Numbered from the stretch's first letter, positions 24,120-37,412 are shown. The stretch is 64,000 nt of DNA from Ligula intestinalis (GCA_036362985.1 JAYGXS010000004.1:62291632-62355631); one strand, 5' to 3'. Program-made: numbers and translations. The notes: generated by a model from the sequence alone, not told the origin.

Positions 24120-26168
24120 TTGCTCATTAAAACCATCTCGTCGTTAAAAAATACTCGTTTTCAACACCCCCATCGGCAGTTGCTAACATGGTATTCAAAC
24201 GATGGTCGAACGGCAAACCAGATAGACTACATCTTAGTACCCTCAAGGTGGACCACCTCAGTATCCGACAGCCGATCGTTTCGAGGTGCGGAAGTTGGGT
24301 CGGATCACGTACTTGTCCGTGCCCGCTTTAAGCTCCGTTTGTCGAATCGAAGTAAGAAACTGCTCCAAAACGTGTCAACGTTATGGTACTATCACACACA
24401 GAAACCCGTGTAGCGTTCAACGAAAGTCTCACTGCACCGATCCGAGATCAATTCACTGTTCGCATCGACCCTCCAGATGACGTCGATAATGAAACTTCAC
24501 CCGATACTCAGTGGCCACACTTGAGAGACGCGCTACACAGTGCGATGAATTCGAGCTTTTAGCAACAGGTAGTACCGAGGAAGGACTGGATCTCCACAAC
24601 CACCCTCCATCTATCGGCACAAGCTAGACTCGATCGGTTGTCAAACTCAGAGAACTACCGCTCATTGAAACGCCAAACCACGCGATCAGCAAGATACGAC
24701 CGTCAGAACCATTGGACCGAGTTAGCTGGCTCCATGGAATCAGCTTCAAACTCTGGTAACTTCCACCAGCTCTATTACCTTTTGCGTAAAGCATCAGGCA
24801 AATATAAACCGCCTTGCACTACCGTTCAGGATAACTCGGGTCAAGTGATTACTGATATGGCTGGCAAAATCGATCGATGGTTAGAGCACTTTAGCGAGCT
24901 ACTGGATCCGCCTATACGTTCACCTGCGAACCTACAGCTATCAACTGGAATTCCATACGGTAGTGACTGCGAGCCACCTACGAGATTTGAAGTGGAATCG
25001 GTATTACAACTATTAAAAGTTTGAAAGGCAGCGGGTGAAGATGGTATCCCAGCAGAAGCCTACAAATCTAATTGTCCTGCTTTGACGGAATCACTACATC
25101 GACTGTACTCGACTATATGGACTACTGAAGTCATCCCGACTGACCGTTCACTGTCCATTATTTTACCGATACCGAAGCGCGGTGACAGGACATTATGCTC
25201 AAACTACCGCGGCATCAGCCTCATATATATAGCTGCCAAAGTGTTTGCGACCATCCTTCTCCGTAGATTTTCGACTGAGCGCAATCTTCGTACTCGTCCT
25301 AACCAAGGAGGATTTCGTCCAGATAGAGGATGTATTGACCATATCTTCATTCTACGCTGCATACTAGAGCACAGACATCAAAACCAACAGATCACTACCG
25401 CCTGTTTTATCGACTTCAAAAACGCCTTTGATTATATCGACAGAAAAGCTTTATGGCAAGTCTTGCTTGCTGACGGTCTCCCACCAAAATTGCTCAATCT
25501 TATCAAAGCTTACTATGACACAACATCAGCCCGAGTAAGAACATTTGGTGAAGAGTCAACTTCTTTCCCTTTGACTTGTGGAGTTCGACAAGGTGCCCTC
25601 TTTCTCCAGTTCTCTTCAACTTCTTGCTCGACTGGGTAATGCATCAGTCAATTCTACCTGACAGTGGATGTGAAATCAGCTCTGAATTCAGAGTACCTGA
25701 CCTGGAATATGCCGATGACATTGTCGTACTCGGTAAAAGTCCCCAATCACTACAGCCAACGCTAGACCGAATCACCGGCTTCGTGGCAACTGTTGGTCTG
25801 ACAATGTGCGCAATACGAAGCTCCTGACTACGTATCTGGGCGCTACACAACCACTGTTTATCAGCGGTCAACCCATTGAAGAAGTTAGCTGCTTCCGCTA
25901 TTTGGGCTCGAATATGCTAGCCAATGGACAGGCCAAAAACGAAATCAAGAATGGAATCGCACAGGCTAGAAATGCATTTAGGCTGCTAGCCAGACCACTC
26001 TGGTCTTGCTCAGACATCAGTTTACGTACTAAGCTGCTGATATACAAAGCATCAATCAGACCGGTGTTAGTATATGCCTGCGAAACATGGCCAGTGAGAA
26101 AGGCAGACATCCTATCGCTCGAAGTCTTTGACCGTTGGTGTTTTCGACGCCTCTTAAGAGTCTTCTGA
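24120..26168 (+). pseudogene. RTE-like LINE endonuclease end and reverse transcriptase, frameshifted
   Basis: Segments in order: QIDYILVP and GSDHVLVRARF (endonuclease end), LLRKASGKYKPP linker, and a TGA at 25022-25024 just before KAAGEDGIPAEAYK. Then NYRGISLIYIAAKVF, FIDFKNAFDYIDRKALW (first catalytic Asp), GVRQGA, a frameshift near 25595, LSPVLFNFLLDWVM, and LEYADDIVVLG with the YADD box at 25708-25719. Another frame change near 25820 leads to SCFRYLGSNM, RPVLVYACETWPV and FDRWCFRRLLRVF. The reading continues past the stop at 26166 with HRRLQWFGHVLRKP. All catalytic blocks are recognisable but not in one frame. Confidence 0.82.
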
Positions 26169-26553
26169 CAGGATCGAATCTCCAATTTTGAGCTACACCG
26201 CGGATGTTTCAAACTACCAAGTCTAGCATCGTACATCCAGCATCGCCGATTGCAATGGTTTGGCCATGTCCTGCGCAAACCATCGACGGACCTCTGCAGA
26301 TTGCTCGTGAACCCTTCTCGTAGTGCAAGCTGGAGATGCTGACAAGGCGGTCAACTGAAGACATGGCTCAGCACCGTTAAGTCGGACGTTGAACGGATGG
26401 GCCTCGTAACCGTTTACGGTTTGCGACATTGGAACAAACAATGGGTTAACATCTGTGAAGAGCTCGCCTCTGACCGCCGCCAATAGGCCGCCGCTATTCG
26501 TGACATCCCTGAAGCCGATTCATCCAACAACAGGAGCTAATCGGATCAAGTAT

Positions 26554-26573
26554 CAAGTAAGTAAGTAAGTAAG
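26554..26573 (+). repeat. TAAG tail of the RTE-like element
   Basis: About five AAGT/TAAG units directly after the 3' end of the RTE-like LINE. They mark its insertion boundary. Confidence 0.8.
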
Positions 26574-26995
26574 TCATGTTCTGGCTCTTGTAACTCTTCG
26601 CTCCCGCGGACTTAATAGCCTTCTAGGCTGGGGTGACACACGGGACCCAGTGTCTAACTTGCATTGCTCTACCCTGTTTGCATAGTTGATTCTAAGCATG
26701 TACACCCCTGAACACTGGCCACTATTACCAGCTGTTACCCCCCCCCCGCCGCCACAGACAAGAATGTCTTTGGTTTTGCGCCGTGCAGCGTAAAACACTC
26801 TTTAGTACGCCAGCGTGTATAGTTTAAGACCAACCTCATTGGACCAGGAGTATCTTCTTGCGCTGTAGCCATCCGCGCTAGGTTACCGTCAGGCACGACG
26901 GCGTCAGTGTTATAATCTTGCCTTATTGATGGGCACGTATTTGCCACCCAACTCACTTGTGGAGCCAGAGCCCATCGCGTGTGCCCATACATCAA
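26574..26995 (-). repeat. Repeat-like sequence with two overlapping frames joined at a poly-G run
   Basis: On the - strand, the frame 26995-26735 ends ...AKPKTFLSVAAGGG and the frame 26798-26574 goes on CGGGGGVTAGNSGQCSG. The two frames meet at a 10-base C/G homopolymer (about 26739-26748), so a slippage there would make one continuous frame of about 140 codons. I cannot assign a family. Position right after the RTE tail suggests repeat-derived sequence. Confidence 0.35.
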
Positions 26996-27169
26996 TTAAT
27001 CAACCTCTTATCCTTTCGGACACCGAAGCCGATACACGCTCTCCTGTTTTAGACCTAAACGCTCAAAACACCACCGCTTGACCTGAGAACCTGTGATTTT
27101 GTTGCCACACTCTACTGGCTGACCGATACTCACGTCGTTTAACTTCTGCGATTTCTCAGTTCATGACTT

Positions 27170-27910
27170 AACTACTAGTGTCCGCAGTACACCGCTTGCC
27201 CTCCGGGCTCAGTGATACGGTTGGTCCATATGACGCTGGTAGCTTGGCTTAGCTTATCTTCGAAAACGGCTCTCTGGTGAAGACGCTGGAAGCCTGCCAT
27301 GATGGCAGAACCACCAAGGGGTATATCTGAGAGACACGACGCGACAGCTTCTTTGTGGCGAATTCTAATAGACGGCCGAACGCTGCGGCTAGGTTCAGGA
27401 ACTTGGCAACGGGGATGATAAGGATGGCCGGGTTGCGAACAGGTCCACCAAAACAGCTGGCCTACGAGTGTGCTGTGAGTGGCGACCGGCAGGACAGAGG
27501 CCTCTGCATGAAGATGATCGATATGTGCCATTTCATAGTTACCCCTGCCTGAGCGGATGACAACGTTTTTTGTTGACTGAAGGCCGCGGGGGCTGGAAGA
27601 GCTGATCGTAGGAGACCAGATGGGTGCCGCATAAGCTAGGTGCGGCTTGACCAGCGCTTTGAATGTGGTCGCCAAAGTCTCCTTCGCGCAGCCCCAGGAT
27701 GTATGTGCCCACTGGAGCCTTGAGGACCTTGGTGCAGCGGCTCACTTTGTCTACGATCTTCCTGGTATGGTTCGCGAATGTGAAGCACGGATCAACATGG
27801 AGGCCAAGGGACTTGAGCTTACGGACTAGCGGTAAAGACGCGCCGTTGACGGTGATGGCCGGGCTGCGGTTGCTCCATATGGCGCTGTGCTGTTGGATCA
27901 CCGTCTATAA
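27170..27910 (-). mobile_element. LINE relic, post-RT region (family shared with 51.0-51.6 kb)
   Basis: The - strand frame 27901-27539 reads ITVNGASLPLVRKLKSLGLH and FANHTRKIVDKVSRCTKVLK. The frame 27675-27175 goes on TTFKALVKPHLAYAAPIWSP. This is the typical post-RT region of Jockey/CR1-like LINEs. One frameshift near 27670 splits it. DNA from 27280 to 27540 closely matches 51400-51600. Confidence 0.75.
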
Positions 27911-29064
27911 AACAGGGCTAGTTTTTGAAGAAGGATCCATCAGCTGTCATAGGGGGCCACTCCTCAAGTTCGGACTGACTTCAGTAGAATTGCCCACAGA
28001 AATCCCAGCCATGACGTTCCTTACTGAATTTTTACGGCCGAATACCTCCAACGTCGAGGTGCTATTCCTACTGCATGTACCTGAACTGTGTTGTGGTTCT
28101 TGAACATGTTACTATCTGACAATTAACTTCAGGTTAGTAACATTCACTTGTACTGTCAAAGTATCCGTATATTCTCGTCGTCCCCACCTGGTCCATTGGG
28201 CCTCAGCTCCTGTGTGGCACAACTATATTTGTGCGCAAAGGAGCGAACTCTGTGTTCCAGTGTGTCCTAACAAGATCATTATGCATTATCAGTAACTGTT
28301 AGACCTTTTATACCATCACGAAACGTCTATCCGTTCCACCTGGTACTATGTCTTACAACCTCGTGATTGCAGATTAACTGCCTACGTCGTTAGATCAATG
28401 GGGCGTTACTTTGTAGCTCGCTCAATGAAGCATCTCCTCAAATCCCAGGCACCGCTGTTGCACTACACTGCGCTTTTTCGTCAGCCAGTGGCAACTCAGT
28501 GCTCAGTTTTCTGCCCTTCCGTCTCTTCTCCTGACTCTCCTTTTTTGCTCATCTCATCTCGTCCCATTCGAAGCTCCTTTTTTGCTCCTTCGCCCTGGCC
28601 CAATGCCAGACGATAAGGAAGTTTTTTGTAAAACCAAATCGGAAGCCTCCGCCATGGCATTGTTGTGTACGGCAAGTGCGCATGCGTGGCCATATAACTT
28701 TCTTCACCTCCGAATAGTAGATTGCGTCTATGTGTGTGTGTTCGTGGGTTTGTGCACACGCTCCCGTCGACGCGCCTGCGAAAGCAACAATTAATTGCAG
28801 ACCACCCTCTCCCACCACCTCCCCCGGTCTAGCTTCTGAATCCCATTCGATCATTGGCATCGTCGTACGCGCATGCTCGCGTGTGCGTTCATGATGATGA
28901 GTAACTATGCATATGTAAACGCCGCGCTCGGATCAGATGGAGACGACAACGCATTTTCGCTTTCGGGGTAGAACTCGACGCACAAAAGGTCGTGGTAAAA
29001 ATTGAGGTCACGTCGGTTGTCCTAGTCGTCGTTGCGGCCTTCGCGTCCGATCCATACACCTCGA

Positions 29065-29350
29065 CAGTTTCCCCGTCGAGTGCGACGATGGGCACCGCGT
29101 GCTTTAAGGAGCTGCAGCAAACGCTGAAGCAAGCCGAAGCAAACACTGAGGTAAGCTGGGCAAGCTGCACGAAGGCTAAACCAAGCAGAAGCCACACAGC
29201 CAACTATCGCGAATGAAACAAGAGTTAAAGCAGACTCGCGGAGAATCTGCCCACTCGCTCGCTGCTCCCACCTCAGCTTCCGGTGTAAAGACAAAGTCAA
29301 AAAGACCGGGGATGAGGGAGGATGTAGATGGCTGGCGCGTACACATACAA
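29065..29350 (-). repeat. Reversed copy of the 12.4-12.66 kb repeat
   Basis: The reverse complement contains catccccggtctttttgact and the Leu/Cys-rich block also present at 12600 (LSVCFGLLQRLL in both). The frame here is different downstream, so the short frames are unlikely to be genes. Confidence 0.6.
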
Positions 29351-30059
29351 ACACCTTACCGTCTTCAAATGCCGGTTTTTGAAAATTTTCTGAGGGTCAC
29401 ACTTGCTGCATTTTCATTTTCAGTTCAGTCTTCCTGCATGCTGGCACAGCTATCGCTAGAATTTTGCGAACTATTGCTCACCAGTAGCTTTCATCTGAAC
29501 TTCAGCAGCGACTGACATTTTTGTTTTACCCCTCCTCCAGAACTTGTTCGGTTCTCACTACGTTCGCCCTACAGTTCGGTCCAGGTATCGGGTTTGGAGG
29601 GGTAGAGGGGGGGTTGAGTGGGATTTACTACACTCAGGAGTGCTCTGGTTGGCACAGATTCCTCAATGTCGGCCTGTCAACCAACTAGCGCTGACGTGAC
29701 GTCAAAACCTGCACCTAAGTTGCGCCACCACACGACGGTAGATGTGAACTTTTGCGAACTCGGTGCTGCCCGATTGATGTGCACTGTGAGCTTCTTTGGC
29801 CCCAATTTGGTCCAGCACACTTTACAGCGTGACCCACTGGCCGAGCCAATGAAGGACGTGCATTGATTCTATGCCGGGACGAATCATTTTACCATCATTT
29901 TCCCTTGCGCTCTCGACATTCCTATACGTATTGAGGCAGATGTTCACATCTCAGGCATCTGCGTCAGTCCGGAAGAAGAAGCCGCGTCGATCACCCGAAT
30001 TATAGTTTTATTAGTCTGAGCTTTCAAGGACCGATTAAATCCGCGTGAGCACTCTGTCG

Positions 30060-30345
30060 TAATGTATCGCATACTGTGTCTAAATGGTCCCCGAAATTAC
30101 ACGGGCCAGACTGGATGCATGCTTGATTCACGCACACTGGAAAATAAGCTGGTTGTTCGACGGGGTGACGCATTATCAAAAGTGGCTACCCACACCTATT
30201 CAACTTCACAGCCGCGAGGGTACTTGGCCACGCCGGCAAGAAGACAAACCGAGAAGTGATTGGAGCCTGGGCCTCGGATAACATCTCATTCAACCCATGT
30301 ATTCAGCTGGCGCCCGCATACATTGCCCTGCACAGGCGTCTCCAG
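30060..30345 (+). mobile_element. Penelope-like element fragment (GIY-YIG region)
   Basis: The frame 30062-30259 includes NYTGQTGCMLDSRT, a degenerate form of the (C)xYVGxTGRxLxTRxxEH start of the PLE GIY-YIG endonuclease, and ATHTYSTSQPRGYLATPARR. After a frameshift the sequence continues NREVIGAWASDN and IQLAPAYIALHRRLQ to about 30345, the standard PLE C-terminus. Confidence 0.7.
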
Positions 30346-31253
30346 ACTCACGGCACTGTTGGTTAATGGGTTCATCCCCCCTCTACCTTATGACAGTTGT
30401 TTGGACCCTGTCCCCCAATGAATGTGGCTTGTTTTTTGTTGACAATTTTTTCACTGACGATGGACACCCGCAAGAGTTCGAAAGCTCACAATAATAAAAC
30501 TTTGCTTCCGGTGATCGATACAGCTTTTTCTTCCCAATCTGTACGCATACGTGGCTTCCTCTGCGTTTGTGTGTATTCACTGACTTTGCTCTCCTGCGTT
30601 CACTACGCTTTATTTGCGCCACTTGTGCCAATTTCCCCCTTGGTGCAACGACTTCATTTCCTGTGTTCGCTATTAGCGTTGTTTTTTTTCAACCCAAGCA
30701 GACTGTGTCCCTTTTGTGAAAGACGAGAGCAAATAATCACATAGGCCTGCGTTAGTTGGACTGCGCTAATTCTGTGTGTGAGTCCTCAGCTATGGCAAGC
30801 ATCAAGCGGCTAGTTTACATCACGCCAATCCTCCTCGCTCCTAATCAAGTCTTCAGCCGACTTCTATCGGACAGGACGCGAGGGCGAGAGCAAGAAAAAG
30901 GGGGTGTTGATTGATCCAACTCGGATCAAACGCTTGGCCGCTCCAGCCTAGTTAACCAAACGCAGGGTTAAATTATCAGGATGAGTTAGTAGTTTTGAAC
31001 TGGTGGGTTGCCAACCGATTGAGTGTTAGGCAACAATCATTCTTTTGTTAAAGCCTGAGACGTGCGAAGTCTGGATGAATTTCGTGCATGGCCTGCACAG
31101 CTTTGTCAACCACAACGCTCACGCCTACGGTCCGTCGTCTTGGCTCGATCTTGCCACCCTGAGACCGGGGGATGTAAGGATAGTGAAGTGAGGTGGATAC
31201 CGAGCAATGCTTGCTAACTATAAGCAAATTCACTCGCGGTTTTGCCTTTCGCC

Positions 31254-31580
31254 CTATCCGGGATATTTGCTGCAGTCAATAACTATAACCACAACACTAA
31301 GGATATACATGTATGTGTTTCGCCGATCAAGTAGAGGAACAATTAAGTTCCGCTTTGCCCAGGAGCTCACAACGTGAGCCCGCCAGACCGTCACATAGTG
31401 ACTAAGATGATATGATGAAATGGATCCGACAAAGCAAAGGGAGACCGGAATGACCACTTCTGGCTTGTTAGCCGTCATCAGCCAGTTATTCCTAATTTCA
31501 AGAGTTAGAACCCCCGAGATTTGAACCCGGGACCTCTGGTCATTGAGTTCAATACTCTACCGCTCGTCCACGGGCCCCTT
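31254..31580 (-). mobile_element. tRNA-derived SINE
   Basis: On the - strand a tRNA-like head (31578-31511) has an A box like tggacgagcggtagag and a B box ggttcaaatct, then a body to about 31305. The head-to-body boundary and body match the SINE at 46600-46776 (ctggctgatgacggctaaca and the gaccggaatgacca region). The head is too diverged for a working tRNA. Confidence 0.7.
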
Positions 31581-31589
31581 ACTTTGTCG

Positions 31590-31722
31590 GTTCAGATCGG
31601 GAATATGATGAATGTATGTTTCGCCGATGTAGTAGAGGAACAATTAAGTTGCGTTTTGCTCAGGAGTTCAGAACGTGAACCCGTCAGACCGTCACATAGT
31701 GACTGGCATGATATGATGAAAT
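31590..31722 (-). repeat. Second copy of the SINE body end
   Basis: Bases about 31605-31722 repeat 31305-31421 at high identity, including gtttcgccgat, gaggaacaattaagtt and ccgtcacatagtgact. The arrangement is a tandem partial duplication or two adjacent insertions, one 5'-truncated. Confidence 0.7.
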
Positions 31723-32999
31723 AAAGATATGCCGTCTGATGGAAGAAGGCAGTCGGCCGTTGGGAGCGATTTATTGGTACGCAAACCAAGTTGCCGTAAA
31801 TCAACTGTTTGCTTGCGTGTTGGGAAATGCGACCGTCTGGGAGCGTGCGAGCAGCCGTGTCTTGACAAATCAACCGTTCGGTAACGTGCTAGCCGAGGTG
31901 TGTTGTGAACGTGTTTGTCATTGCTCCTGTCAGCATGCGGGGGTGCGTGTTGGGTGTGTGATTGGTTAGGCCAAAAGGGGCAGTCAAGGGGACATAAACA
32001 CAAGGGACCAGGGGTGGCCAGGCAGGCTGGCCGATGCGGGCAAGATACGCGTTGCCTGCACACGTGACTGAATAAGCTGAGATCAAGTCTAGGGGCTGCC
32101 AGTCAGCGGGTTTTTCTCAGTAGCCAGGATGCAGAAGGAAGGGGGAACACTGCAGCAGCTGCTGTTGGTTAGCCCGAAAGAGAACACTGAAGCAACTGCT
32201 TAGTCAAACCTACGAGGATTGAGTGAGTATAGAAAGAAAGTATTGGAACAGCTGCTATATAATAGTGTTGTCCTCATTGCTCGCGATTGGCAGATTGCCA
32301 TGCCTAGGTGAGCCTACGCTAAGGCTTACGCGATGCCAGCTACTTAAACTTGTGGCGGACATCCAAAATGCCTGTTCCCTCTTTGTACTACAGGGCCCGA
32401 TGCCCCAAAATCATGCATCTTCATAAACGACTGTTCTAATGCTTTCTTTCACTGGCGCCTCCGTTCCCCGAGGCTTGACCTCGCAGCTGCTTCTGACTAA
32501 CCGATAACAGTTGTGCTAGCGTTCCCTGTCCTTCGGCTTTCCGGCGGCCCCCCACAGTTGACCTCAGCTTATTCAGTCATGTGCACACCCGCGCATACAC
32601 GCGCGTCCAAAAAAGCACGCCTTCCTAAGGGCCACTTACCACGCAGCTTCTTTGGCCAACGCAGCAGGGGGCCTTTGCAGGTGAATCCCCCTGGGGCAAC
32701 TTGCAACACACCAATAACAAACCACTTGAACTCGCTTCCTAAGCAACTGCCACTAATATCTCATGCTCTCTCAGTCCTGGCTAAACATAGTCAGCACGAG
32801 CCCTGGCTTCACCAGAGGCCACTGCCACCTGATACAACAGTTATAAGTTCTGTACACAGTAAACTACTCCTTCCGGTGACTTCTGCATTTTAGCTTCCCA
32901 CCCGGGGATTTGGCCTGAGGAGTGTACTGATCCTAGTTCACCCACTGCTAAGACCGGTACACACCTGATTCCCGTACACTGACCGTCTGGAACAGTAGA

Positions 33000-33440
33000 T
33001 TACTGCCAGGGAGGGGACTGTGAAGGCGGCTCACAGTGGGCAGTCATCACGTCAAAAAGTCTGATGCGTATGAATCTACTACGGTGCGCTAACAGCCGTG
33101 GCTTGAAAAGCAGCCAACTGATTGGAAAGCTGGGGTCTCTTCTTAGAACGAAGCCTCAGCATACAATGAATCCTTGTTAGCGTGGTCTCTATTGCATTCC
33201 CAATAAGTTGCTATCCCAGCCACCTCTTTTTATGAACTGGTCTGTCGTGCACGGACCGAACGTGTGTTCCATGCGTAGAGGAGAGGTTTAGCTTTGCCAG
33301 CCACTACACCGAATACCACCTTCGATCAGCCGGACTTTGTCTTGATACCGGGCCCAGATGGGTGAGGGCTGACAAGAGTGCTGTATTTGCGGCACAAGTC
33401 TGCTATCCTTCTGAACGAATTCACGCGCAGATCGTCGTAC
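33000..33440 (+). repeat. Family A and B dispersed repeat
   Basis: 33050-33190 carries the family A block (gcgctaacagccgtggcttg). 33280-33440 carries a block with gggcccagatgggtgaggg and gaattcacgcgcag that recurs in altered form near 15190, 35405, 38370, 45520 and 60930. Confidence 0.5.
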
Positions 33441-34129
33441 TTGCCCTGGCAAATCGTTGGAAACGACAGTCAAACTGTCAAAGGCAAATTGTGCGATGTT
33501 CCGGACACACCAAAGTTCAGGTCACCTTGGCGTTCTTTTATGAATGTGTCTTTTCGCATAACTACCGTTTCGCCTGGTACCTCATCATATTGGCACAGGG
33601 ACTGGATGGCCAGCCAACTTTGCCACCAGGGTGTCACCCTAATTTGACCTTTCTAGTGAAAGGATGGCCTCCGTTATTGCGTATACGCAAGTTGGTGAAG
33701 CAGTGCCTGCTTTGCGTGAGAGGGACTACTAGATTGGCCTCGGCCCTCAAACGCGATTCTAATATTCACCTATTTCTCACACATGGTGGTGTAGGAACTA
33801 TTTCTGACAAGTTGCATCGTTGCACCAGACCTAAACAAGCCTTTGACGCAAACGTTAGAAGCAGAGACTTTGATGCCCAAACTAATTCGTCCGGTATCGT
33901 CCGGTATCGTCAGCGTGACTTGAACTTCCTAGTGTTATGAATGTGAGCGAAAAATTCGAAAACAAATTTCACACACACTTTTCTAATGATAATCAGTCTA
34001 TCTTGTTTAATTTCGTGGCAGAAGATCGACAAACCATGCATGTCTGGACCTTTAGCTAGTACCTGTACAGCAAATAAGCACGTAGTATAATGAGTATGTT
34101 TAGCTGTTTATCTAGCATGATGTGTACCA

Positions 34130-34322
34130 ATTAAGACCCAAACGGTGGCTACAGGCGTGGATAATCATAGTGCGTACGCGGACGACCGCCATGAACTATG
34201 AATACAGTGCAACCTGTGCATGATTCAGACTATGCTACCTATGATTAAGGAATGCCGATGGAATCCGAAACGTCAGGAAGAGTAAAGCTCGTGTTCCAGT
34301 AATCCCGTCTTCTTTTTCTGCT
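34130..34322 (+). repeat. PLE terminal module, copy 2
   Basis: About 190 bases related to 40440-40675 and (reversed) 62147-62380. The hairpin motif is at 34240-34290 (gatggaatccgaaacgtcagg), followed by gttccagtaatcccgtcttc. No PLE coding sequence is recognised just upstream. Confidence 0.55.
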
Positions 34323-34945
34323 CTGCATGAAGTCGTGTCTGGGAAGGTTGTTAACTGGCCAACTGCCCCGATTGAACAAACTGAGGAGCCAGGCCGTGCT
34401 GGCCTCCGCATGTAGTCTTAACGGCGACTCTCACCAACACGTGAGGTCCGCATAGTTAACACAAATCCTAACGGCCTAGTCAAGCTGCCGCTGTGCCACT
34501 GCGTTCGCTGAAGCAAGATAAATGGGAAAAGTGAACACGAGGTACGCACCGTGCAGTTGTTCCGAACGTTGCACACACACAAACAGAAATTAGCAAGGCC
34601 CCGCAGATGTTACTGGTCTTTGTCGATTGGTGTGTTTAACGCTGTTCGCGTGTACAGTCCTGGCGCAGCGTCGATCTGTTTTTTTTCTAGTGGATCGATT
34701 CCCTCACAGTGCACTATTCCACATCATCGATGACAGTTGTGTCCTACCTACTCGTATACGTTTGTTGCTAGCGCGCTCATTTTCGATGTCTGGTAAACTC
34801 CTTACCGTGCGCATTTTAATAAGGAGTTGTCTGTCTTTACATGTGACATCTAACCTGAGCCTAGGCAGCTTGTTGTTCGCCCTTAGTCTGGTCACAGGGA
34901 CTCGTCTATCGTTGTCTCAAACTCTATGTTAATCGGACGCCCCCG

Positions 34946-35000
34946 TGTGGTGGTGGTGGTGATGGTGGTAGTGGTGGTGGTGGTGGTGTTAGTAGTAGTT
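34946..35000 (+). repeat. GGT-rich trinucleotide repeat
   Basis: An imperfect (GGT)n run with GAT and GTA variants. A simple repeat in the E3-E4 intron. Confidence 0.85.
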
Positions 35001-37412
35001 GCAATGCTTCCGAGAAAGATTTAGAAAACACAACGCGTTAAACTTCCTCTTGCAGTCGGCCCAATGTGTGCATGTTGAGTGACTGATTATTGGACTGAGC
35101 ATCAATTGCACTGGCTCCCTATGGGACTCGCTTATGTGATGTCCGCCCCTCTCATTCCACTTGTGTGGGATTACGGTGTGGCATACCGGAGATCAGATCG
35201 TGTTTGACATGCTTTTCCACGAAAATCAGCGCGTATTCCTCACAATCAACAATTAAACACGATTCCAGACTATTGCAGTGTTCGTTAAAAACCGTAGCCG
35301 GGAAAGTTGCACACTTACAGGACAATGCAGGTGGAGGTTTCCGAGCCACTCCTTTCCGTTTTTATGAACTATTGGCCCGTTGTGAACGGGCCTAACTTTT
35401 TTGGCACGCATAGGCGAGCGGTTTAGCTTTGTCAGTCACTACGCCGGATATACCGCCTTCGGTCATCTTGATTCTCAACTTCCGATACAGGTGAGTGCCT
35501 TTAAAGTGATAAGGGTAGGTGCTGCGGAAATATACTATAACTAGAAATGAATTCATAAGCAACTCACCATTCACGCGTTCAGTCTGTTGTAGACACAAGG
35601 TGGATTTCGTCGTTTCCGACGGTCGAACTTTCCTTTACCATCTGACATGCTCCGTATAAACGCTGGTATGGACGTTCTCATAAGGTTAAGTGAGACTTTG
35701 CTAGCAATTTATGGCACATTTGTCATGCATATATTTCGTGTGGTGGTAGTATATTCATTTCCTGCACCACCCCCCCCCCTTGCCCTCCGAGATGCCAAAT
35801 TAGTCTGCGAATCTTTTAATTCATCTGTTCTCTATTGCTCTGATTAGTCTAAAAGCGCCTGGTTTATGCTGCTTTTCAAATCATTTTAGCAAATTGTAGC
35901 TTTACCGCAATCCGCCGCGCCCTTCTTTCACGATAATCACGCCCCACTTCCGGACATTTAACTGTATTCCTTTTTATGGATTACCACTCCTGCCGATCCT
36001 ATACACAGCCCGCAATAGCTCCTTAGTTTGCAACCCCCCATCAGCGGCACCTAGTCGTAATAAACAGGCAGGAAGTTGGTGGTGGTGGCGTTAGGGTGGC
36101 CTAAGGGGTATTTTCATGTGAAACTTATCACTCAGAGCGGGGGCTGCATAGACACCATTTACCAGCCACCGCCGCAAGTCGGCGAGCTTGGGGAAGATGC
36201 ATGCGTGCTTTTGCGTACTCGCGCGTGCGCCCAGAAGCTGAATGAGCTCCGTGGTCTGGCGTGTGTGTTCGGGCCTGAAGATGAGAGGCTTCGGGACGAC
36301 GTCTTGACTAATGCTTACTCCTCCCCACATGAGGCTGCTTTAATATGCATAGAGCTAGACAGAATGCCTTATTTTGAGGGGAATACATGACAAATTTCAG
36401 CAGAAAATGGCTCCATTCACGGAGAGCAAGGGATAACGTAATTAGGGGGCCATAGTAAAAGGTAAAAGGTCTTAGAATGCTCAAAATTTAAGGTTTACAC
36501 GATATCTACAGCTGTTATGGAGACAGGTCGGTTTGACGAGAAAGAGCAGCTAGCCCTCTTCCACTTTAGCAAAACTTTGTGGCGTTGGCAGTTTGTGTTA
36601 TGTACTCCGTACCAGCCACCTCTGGTCATCTTGCTTCTATCCATCTACTGGTGAAAGGGCAAACCGTGTTCTCACTGTGATCTAATTTACTTGCAAATCT
36701 TATTAAACGCTAGGGTTGGTTCTCGCCGATAAGGGCGGATAAGCTGTCCCGGATAAGCTCCTTGTATTATTTGGGGTAACCAGTCTGCCACTCCGGATGA
36801 AGCGGACTCTTGCCATGTACATGTCATAGGAATGGGAGTTGCCACTAGGGTGGCAAAAAATAAGAGCCATTACATTCTGTCCCTAAGTCGAGAAGAATCA
36901 GTGTAACTATTGAGGCTGGCATGGTTTTCCTGGCCCGCCGGGCATGTCTTCAAGAAAAATAAGGATATTTGTCTTGTTTTGGCGTTCTCCTATCTGCAAA
37001 TTTGGCCAAAAATATCTCTCGTCCATAGGTTCCTATCTCCTCTAGCATTCGTGGCTTTTACTTTCTTTCTGCGGCTCGATTAGTTCTTTATTTTGAAAGG
37101 TGGCTTTCTGTCCGGTGGTTTGCATTCATTGTCACCCCTATTACCACCATTTGCACCTCATTTTCCCTTCATGAAGCACCACTGAGCAGGGCGAGAAGTC
37201 ACTGACATAGTCCGAGGGTGTGATAAATTCTTGCAGCCATGTCCGCTTCTCTTACTGCCAGACAGGCCTTCCAGGGTTATCATCTGCGTGTCCCGCCTGC
37301 TCTCAGGTGGGCAAGCCGAACGGCTGGCTAACCGGTCGGTGTCCCACAGCAGCGTTCTCTTTCGCTGCTGGCCCGCGTCTCTCTCTCGCCGTGTTGCTTT
37401 GCGGTACCCTAG

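Larger units (their letters stand above)
23150..26573 (+). mobile_element. RTE-like LINE, near full length but broken
   Basis: It runs from a 5' frame through endonuclease and RT to a (TAAG)n tail at about 26556-26573. Reading the protein needs several frames (23165-24109, 24120-24413, 24638-25024, 25082-25639, 25576-25827, 25806-26168), so several lesions separate the parts. Domain order and the TAAG-type tail fit the RTE clade seen in flatworms. Confidence 0.85.

Noticed and set aside
36076..36390. A 104-codon + strand frame and its - strand counterpart
   Set aside because: No recognisable domain, no supporting splice phase with the adaptor gene, and no second copy in the window. Left unannotated.
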